Assembly: GCA_031289625.1 (NCBI GenBank)
Contig: JAITPB010000012.1
Coordinates: 1-9,985 of the forward strand
Reading direction: 5' to 3'
DNA: 9,985 nucleotides
DNA from: Clostridiales bacterium
GTDB lineage: Bacteria; Bacillota; Clostridia; Lachnospirales; WQUN01
Part shown: positions 6,168 through 9,985 of the stretch, piece after piece
Numbering within the stretch: the first letter of the stretch is position 1
Layout of the letters: each line of letters begins with the position of its first letter
Notes under the pieces: model-generated
What the model was told of the DNA's origin: nothing
Seen by the model: the letters and a program-made list of their open reading frames with translations, nothing else
The model's database searches: none
Position numbers and translations under genes: made by a program

Positions 6168-7424
6168 ATGCGAATCGATTTGCCCGCGAATGTCCAATAT
6201 ATACTTGACACCTTGAATCGGCAGGGCCATGAGGCATACGCGGTGGGCGGCTGCGTCCGCGACTGTCTGCTGGGGCGGGTTCCGCATGACTGGGACATCG
6301 CGACTTCGGCCTCGCCGCCGGAAGTGAAAGCCTGCTTCCCGCGCACCTTCGACACCGGAATCGCGCACGGCACAGTAACGGTTCTCCTGCGCAAAGCCCA
6401 TTATGAAGTGACCACGTACCGCGTTGACGGGCTGTATCTGGACAGCCGCCATCCGCAAAGCGTCTCTTTCACCAAAAATCTAAGAGAAGATTTAGCGCGG
6501 CGCGATTTTACGATAAACGCCATTGCCTATCATCCCGGCGGCGGGATCGTGGATCCGTTTGAGGGTGCGCGCGACATCTCGCAAAAAATCATCCGCGGCG
6601 TTGGCGATCCGGATTGCCGGTTCCAGGAAGACGCGCTGCGGATGCTGCGGGCGGTGCGGTTTTCCGGGCAGCTGGGCTTTGACATAGAAGAAGCGACAGA
6701 ACGGGCCATGGCTAAAAACGCCGCGCGGCTGCGCCTTATCAGCGCCGAACGCGTGCGGGAGGAACTGACTAAGCTTTTGCTCTCGCCTTATCCCGAAAAG
6801 ATCACGTTACTGCTCACGGCCCATCTGCTGGAGGAAGGCTGGCCCTCGGGCGATCGCCCGGGTGATCGTCCGGACAATCGTCCGGACAATTGTCCGGGTA
6901 TTTGTCCGAGGGCGGACGAGATCCGTCTCGCAGCGCAAAGGCTTCCGCGATGCCCCAAAAAAATCGCGTTGGTGTACGCGCTGCTTTTATACGGGCGGGA
7001 ACCCGCGGAGGTGGCGCGCGTGATGGAAAGTTTGCGCTTTGACCGGGCGGCGGTACGAGACGCCGCCCATTTGACGCGGTGGGTGCGGATGCCTTTGGAC
7101 TGCCGGGACTATCCTCTGCGCCGGTTTTTAAGTCTCTGCGGGCCGGAAACATTTGAAGATATTCTAGCGCTGAAAAATATTGTATTGCCAGCGGAGGCGG
7201 CGGCCATTCCGCCTCTGGCGCGCGAGCGGTACAGAGCCGTGATGGAGAGCGGCGCCTGTTTGCGCGTGAGAGATTTGCGGATCGATGGAAATGATTTGCT
7301 GGCGCTGGGGCTGAAGGGAAAAGAGATTGGGGAAACATTGGACTGTCTGCTGGATCACGTGCTGCGCCGCCCGGAACTGAACCAAAAAGAAGTTTTGATG
7401 CGTATGGTTCGCGGCAGCCCGTGA
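6168..7424 (+). CDS. cca: CCA-adding tRNA nucleotidyltransferase
   Basis: This enzyme adds or repairs the 3' CCA end of tRNAs using CTP and ATP, without a nucleic acid template. The class II nucleotidyltransferase head shows GGCVRDCLLGR (27-37) and the catalytic carboxylates D41 and D43 in DWDIATSA. RRDFTINAI (111-119) and EDALRMLRAVRFS (154-166) belong to the neck and nucleotide-selecting region. The C-terminal part contains GNDLLALGLKGKEIGETLDCLLDHVL, typical of bacterial tail domains. No complete metal-binding HD motif is evident. At residues 226-247 a Pro/Asp/Arg-rich segment comes from a 12-bp repeat, between the neck and body helices. The ATG at 6168 has GGAG at 6154-6157; an earlier in-frame ATG at 6117 lies within the terminator hairpin and would add a non-family extension. 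Length is 418 residues. Confidence 0.94.
   Translation: MRIDLPANVQYILDTLNRQGHEAYAVGGCVRDCLLGRVPHDWDIATSASPPEVKACFPRTFDTGIAHGTVTVLLRKAHYEVTTYRVDGLYLDSRHPQSVSFTKNLREDLARRDFTINAIAYHPGGGIVDPFEGARDISQKIIRGVGDPDCRFQEDALRMLRAVRFSGQLGFDIEEATERAMAKNAARLRLISAERVREELTKLLLSPYPEKITLLLTAHLLEEGWPSGDRPGDRPDNRPDNCPGICPRADEIRLAAQRLPRCPKKIALVYALLLYGREPAEVARVMESLRFDRAAVRDAAHLTRWVRMPLDCRDYPLRRFLSLCGPETFEDILALKNIVLPAEAAAIPPLARERYRAVMESGACLRVRDLRIDGNDLLALGLKGKEIGETLDCLLDHVLRRPELNQKEVLMRMVRGSP
6845..6908 (+). repeat. 12-bp palindromic tandem repeat inside cca
   Basis: Five 12-base units begin at 6845, 6857, 6869, 6881 and 6893, ending with TCCG at 6905-6908. They are CTCGGGCGATCG, CCCGGGTGATCG, TCCGGACAATCG, TCCGGACAATTG and TCCGGGTATTTG. 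The central pair gives the perfect palindrome CCGGACAATTGTCCGG, as in the ybeY repeat. The 5' units have mutated to GGGCGATCGCCC, which is itself a perfect palindrome, so pairing has been kept while sequence drifted. The encoded peptide is GDRPGDRPDNRPDNCPGICP, in a different frame from the repeat in ybeY. Confidence 0.9.
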
Positions 7425-7472
7425 AAGGGTTCGCCAATGGATACATTTTCGCTCTTTTAAATTCATGAGATT

Positions 7473-7478
7473 TATGAT
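7473..7478 (+). promoter_or_regulatory. Possible -10 box for the PEGA-protein gene
   Basis: TATGAT at 7473-7478 is a good -10 match in the 92-base gap between cca and the next gene, in a locally AT-rich stretch (7453-7480). No convincing -35 box is seen 16-18 bases upstream, so the promoter would be weak or activator-dependent. I saw no clear terminator for cca in the gap. Confidence 0.35.
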
Positions 7479-7516
7479 ACACTACACAGGAATATGGCGA
7501 CAAGCGAGGTAGGACA

Positions 7517-9070
7517 ATGAATCGTAGCGATGATCCGCATCAGGAAACGAGACTTCACACTGAAAACGGCATGATTTATGAAACAAACCGCCGCGCTCAG
7601 CGCGGAAACGGCGGCGCGCCTCCGCCCGCCAATCCAAAACGGACGCAGTCGCAGTTTGCTATGTTTTATATTTTAACGTTATTCGGCGGCGTAATCATTT
7701 GTATCATCATTTTCGCGGTTGTCTTTAACACGATACTCGGCCGCCGGAATGAAAACCAGAGCGCCGCGGCGATTACGCCCATGCCGGTTCAGACTGCCGC
7801 GGGCGGGCAGATTACGGAGGCCACGGGCGCCGTCCAAAGTGTGAACGCCGCCAGCCGGAGCGCCGTTTTGTTGGATGTTGTGTCCGGCGAGCAGTATACA
7901 GTTCAGATTACCGACGCCACACAAATGAGAGATAAATACGGCGACGGCATTCAATTGGAAAATTTCGAGGAAGGCGATATCGTGGAAGTGTCTTTTGATA
8001 TTTCCGACGACCGCGCGAAATCGATGTCCAAAAGCGCGCAAGCTTGGGTACGGCCCTCGCGGAAAGACGTTCAGGTCGACGCGGCCAAGCGGACCGTCAC
8101 AGTTGGCAATGAAGTATATACGTACAATGGCAATCTCATGGCGCTTTATCGCGGCGCGCCATTTGATCCGAGCCAAATTGCGTCTATCGATACGGTATCG
8201 CTGTCCGGCATAGACAATCAAGTTTGGGTGGTAACGCTGGACAAAAGCCATGGATACATCCGGCTGCGCAATCAGGAATTTATCGAAAATGGGGAATATA
8301 CCCTGGATACGAGCCAATATTCCCAAGATCTGCAAATAGACCCCATCACGGTATTGGAAGGGCCGCATACGATTGTCGTCACTGGCGACAACATCGATCT
8401 TTTTGTGGAGAACGTCGAAGTAACCGCCGGCGGGTACGCTGACGTTGATTTAAATCAAGCGCAGATTAAATCCGGCATTCTGAATTTTATGGTCAACCAA
8501 ACGGAATACACGCTTTGGATCGACGGTACAGAAGTCAGCCGGCACGAACCTGCCGTGCTGCCCTATGGGGATCACGTCATACGCGCGGAAAAAGAAGAGT
8601 TTGTTTCCGATGAAAAGACGGTGAACGTTCATCAGCCTTCCACCAGCGTGAGCCTGACATTAAAAGAAACGCGCAAGATGGGCAGGGTTATTATAACCAC
8701 GTCGCCTGCGGAAGCGGATGTGTATATCGATGACGCGCTCATAGGGAAATCGCCTGTCAGTGTTTCGATGGATCTGGGCGACTATGTCCTCCGCGTCGAG
8801 AAGGAAGGTTATGAAACTATGAGCCTCCCGGTGACTGTCGATAAAGAAAACGAACCTTACAATCCATATCATGTAGAGCTTAAGCCCAGCTCGAGCCTAC
8901 AGTGGCCCCCGATGCGAGAACCCTGGCCGTCAGCATCGGCGGAACCGTCAGTGCCAGCATCGGCGGAACCATCAGTGTCAGCGGCGGCGGAACCATCAGT
9001 GTCAGGGCTGGAATGGGAATGGCCCCTGTCGTTTTTTGACATGTATCCAACAGAAGAAATTCTGCCATAA
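7517..9070 (+). CDS. Single-pass membrane protein with PEGA repeats
   Basis: The 517-residue protein has a polar, Pro/Arg-rich cytoplasmic N-terminus (1-46), one strongly hydrophobic segment (about 47-74, FAMFYILTLFGGVIICIIIFAVVFNTIL split by two glycines) and a long extracytoplasmic part. Residues 101-180 (GAVQSVN, then YTVQITDATQM and FEEGDIVEVSF) look like a small beta-barrel domain of the DUF5666 kind; this is resemblance only. Residues about 248-312, 318-382 and 389-455 form PEGA-type surface-layer domains. The last has TSPAEADVYIDDALIGKSP and GDYVLRVEKEGYE, the clearest matches. A Ser/Ala/Glu/Pro repeat tail follows at 471-495. PEGA proteins are usually envelope-associated with no known catalysis, so a wall- or polysaccharide-binding role is likely but unproven. 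The ATG at 7517 has GAGGTAGG at 7506-7513. Confidence 0.85.
   Translation: MNRSDDPHQETRLHTENGMIYETNRRAQRGNGGAPPPANPKRTQSQFAMFYILTLFGGVIICIIIFAVVFNTILGRRNENQSAAAITPMPVQTAAGGQITEATGAVQSVNAASRSAVLLDVVSGEQYTVQITDATQMRDKYGDGIQLENFEEGDIVEVSFDISDDRAKSMSKSAQAWVRPSRKDVQVDAAKRTVTVGNEVYTYNGNLMALYRGAPFDPSQIASIDTVSLSGIDNQVWVVTLDKSHGYIRLRNQEFIENGEYTLDTSQYSQDLQIDPITVLEGPHTIVVTGDNIDLFVENVEVTAGGYADVDLNQAQIKSGILNFMVNQTEYTLWIDGTEVSRHEPAVLPYGDHVIRAEKEEFVSDEKTVNVHQPSTSVSLTLKETRKMGRVIITTSPAEADVYIDDALIGKSPVSVSMDLGDYVLRVEKEGYETMSLPVTVDKENEPYNPYHVELKPSSSLQWPPMREPWPSASAEPSVPASAEPSVSAAAEPSVSGLEWEWPLSFFDMYPTEEILP
8927..9004 (+). repeat. 24-bp tandem repeat encoding an SAEPSV-type tail
   Basis: Two full 24-base units begin at 8945 and 8969, with an 18-base partial unit at 8927-8944 and another partial one from 8993. 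They share CCRTCAGTGYCAGC and the end GGCGGAA. They encode PSASAE, PSVPASAE, PSVSAAAE and PSVSG at residues 471-495, an extracytoplasmic, probably disordered stalk before the last 22 residues (GLEWEWPLSFFDMY and so on). Confidence 0.85.
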
Positions 9071-9107
9071 TCAAAACCATTTGGCCGTACTTTAGAGATG
9101 GATTCTC

Positions 9108-9156
9108 AAAAGCGCGGCCTTTGCCGTTCCCGATCCGCAAAGCCCTCCGCTGTTTT
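9108..9156 (+). terminator. Hairpin terminator after the PEGA-protein gene
   Basis: AGCGCGGCCTTTGC at 9111-9124 pairs, with one bulge and one mismatch, with GCAAAGCCCTCCGCT at 9137-9151. A 12-base loop lies between. An A run precedes the stem (9108-9111) and TGTTTTGCTT follows it (9151-9160), so it could work in both directions. It begins 38 bases after the stop codon. Confidence 0.65.
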
Positions 9157-9241
9157 GCTTAACATATTTTGATTTTTGCGTCATATATGGAATAACAGCG
9201 ATTTTATTTTTGATTTTGATTTTCCTAGGAGTGTGATCGCG

Positions 9242-9394
9242 TTGGCTTCCTTTTATTATAACACGCTGAAGGATATACCAGAGGCGTTTCGAAAACATGA
9301 AAAGACGCACCAAGCGCCCGCGCCTCAGTCCGCGTTGGACGATCTTTTTATGCTGTTTGTGATTATTCTGCTTTTTGGGCGGCAAGATTGCTGA
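9242..9394 (+). CDS. Possible 50-residue small membrane protein
   Basis: This small frame fills the gap between the PEGA gene and the STAS gene. From TTG 9242 it has AGGAG at 9227-9231, ten bases upstream, and encodes a basic, amphipathic start (ASFYYNTLKDIPEAFRKHEK), a Pro/Ala/Gln linker and a hydrophobic end (ALDDLFMLFVIILLFGRQDC). A short DD-plus-hydrophobic C-terminus resembles small membrane proteins seen in Clostridia, some tied to sporulation, but I cannot assign a family. In-frame alternatives are GTG 9233, too close to the binding site, and TTG 9176, in an AT-rich tract. The region has coding-like codon use compared with the AT-rich DNA before it. It may be real, or may be chance. 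Confidence 0.45.
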   Translation: MASFYYNTLKDIPEAFRKHEKTHQAPAPQSALDDLFMLFVIILLFGRQDC

Positions 9395-9400
9395 GGGGCA

Positions 9401-9429
9401 TGGAATTTTTGTGAAAAGTAGTGTATACT
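9401..9429 (+). promoter_or_regulatory. Probable promoter for the anti-sigma module
   Basis: TATACT at 9424-9429 is a strong -10 match. Seventeen bases upstream, TGGAAT at 9401-9406 is only a weak -35. The predicted start near 9436 leaves a leader of about 50 bases before the STAS gene. I saw no sigma-F or sigma-B type pair of boxes here. Confidence 0.5.
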
Positions 9430-9484
9430 AAAGACAAAGTGGCTGCCGATTTGTGCGTAAGCCTATTTTTGAGGAGGAATTAAA

Positions 9485-9814
9485 ATGGATTACACTTTGG
9501 AAGCCAAATTTGATCAGGCAAACAAGCATTGGCGCGTTGCCATTTCCGGCGAGGTGGATATTTTCAATTCCACGGATATGAAAAAATCGCTTACCGATCT
9601 GATCAACGAAAAAAACACGGATCTGGTTCTGGACTGCAAGCGTCTGGACTACGTAGATTCCACTGCTCTGGGCGCGCTGGTCGGCGTTTTAAAGAATGTA
9701 AAGAGCTACGGAGGTTCCATGCACCTTCGCAATGTAAAGCCGAGCTTACTCAAATTATTTAAGATTACCAATTTGGATAAAGTGTTTGTGATGGAAGGTG
9801 ATGTCAATGATTAA
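9485..9814 (+). CDS. STAS-domain anti-anti-sigma factor (RsbV/SpoIIAA type)
   Basis: This cytoplasmic partner-switching protein, when unphosphorylated, binds the anti-sigma kinase and frees a sigma factor; phosphorylation of a conserved serine switches it off. The whole 109-residue protein is one STAS domain: ISGEVDIFNSTDMKKSL (20-36), LVLDCKRLDYVDSTALGALVGVLK (47-70), then GGSMHLRNVKPSLLKLFKITNLDKVF. The phospho-acceptor is predicted as S59 in DSTALG. The ATG at 9485 has a very good GAGGAGG at 9471-9477. Its end overlaps the kinase gene by 8 bases, the usual rsbV-rsbW layout. I cannot tell rsbV from spoIIAA because the sigma gene is outside the window, so no symbol is given. Confidence 0.93.
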   Translation: MDYTLEAKFDQANKHWRVAISGEVDIFNSTDMKKSLTDLINEKNTDLVLDCKRLDYVDSTALGALVGVLKNVKSYGGSMHLRNVKPSLLKLFKITNLDKVFVMEGDVND

Positions 9815-9985
9815 CGTGGCTTCGGATCAAGAATGCATTCAACTCTCCCTGCCGCTGAACGCCGCGTATGTATCCGCCGCGCGCCTGACCGCGTCGTCCG
9901 TGGCCAACCGCATGGGGTTTGACACGGACGAGATCGAGGACATAAAAGCCGCCGTGTCGGAAGCCTGCACGTATATCATCAAAAA
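9807..9985 (+). CDS. GHKL anti-sigma kinase (RsbW/SpoIIAB type), N-terminal part
   Basis: The frame runs off the right edge after 59 complete codons. It begins MINVASDQECIQLSLPLNAA and continues with ARLTASSVANRMGF, then DEIEDIKAAVSEACTYIIK. This matches the start of RsbW/SpoIIAB kinases, which bind a sigma factor and phosphorylate the STAS partner. The ATP-lid and G boxes would lie beyond the window. In the N box the family's usual EACTN is EACTY here, so the asparagine that normally coordinates magnesium appears replaced by tyrosine. The ATG at 9807 overlaps the STAS stop and has GGAAGG at 9793-9798, eight bases upstream. Confidence 0.88.
   Translation, partial: MINVASDQECIQLSLPLNAAYVSAARLTASSVANRMGFDTDEIEDIKAAVSEACTYIIK

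Noticed and set aside
6814..7503. 229-codon minus-strand frame opposite the 3' half of cca
   Set aside because: It is rich in Pro, Arg and Ser, has no family motif and is explained by the GC-biased third positions of cca.
1..9985. tRNA, rRNA, riboswitch, insertion sequence or phage genes
   Set aside because: I saw no cloverleaf, rRNA-like segment, transposase or integrase motif, and the gaps are too short for most riboswitches.

Overview
The window reads as a stretch of a Gram-positive Bacillota chromosome, most likely of the Clostridia. The evidence is the ybeY-dgkA pair, strong AGGAGG-type ribosome binding sites, sigma-A-like promoters, a lipoprotein of the YerB family, a LytR-CpsA-Psr (LCP) envelope ligase and an RsbV/RsbW-type anti-sigma module. 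Nearly everything is on the + strand and tightly packed. Base composition is roughly balanced to slightly GC-rich by eye, and I cannot name the genus.

Layout. 1-55 is the tail of an unidentified gene. 39-2114 is a coupled run: ybeY (rRNA maturation endonuclease), dgkA (lipid/undecaprenol kinase) and a yerB-like DUF3048 lipoprotein. 2115-2195 is a short gap holding a perfect 26-bp palindrome. 2196-4709 encodes an MBOAT O-acyltransferase and a membrane-anchored SGNH/DltD-like partner, a typical two-protein machine for acylating an extracellular polymer. 4767-6077, behind its own promoter, is an LCP ligase that would attach polymer to the wall, closed by a hairpin at 6087-6133. 6168-7424 is the CCA-adding tRNA nucleotidyltransferase. 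7517-9070 is a single-pass membrane protein with PEGA repeats, followed by a hairpin terminator. 9242-9394 is a possible 50-residue membrane microprotein. 9485-9814 is a STAS anti-anti-sigma factor, and 9807 to the end is the start of its GHKL anti-sigma kinase partner.

How the genes fit together. MBOAT, SGNH protein, LCP ligase, undecaprenol kinase and YerB lipoprotein all act at the membrane or cell wall. ybeY and cca are RNA-maturation housekeeping genes. The last pair is a partner-switching regulator of an alternative sigma factor that lies outside the window or is still to come.

The most unusual signal is not a gene. Short tandem repeats sit in the linkers or tails of five of the proteins and in one intergenic gap. 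One family, built on the palindrome CCGGACAATTGTCCGG, occurs in ybeY, in the yerB-MBOAT gap and in cca. It has a 12-bp period where it is coding and an 11-bp period where it is not, and it is read in different frames in ybeY and cca. This suggests a DNA-level mobile or expanding element that host genes tolerate when it keeps frame.
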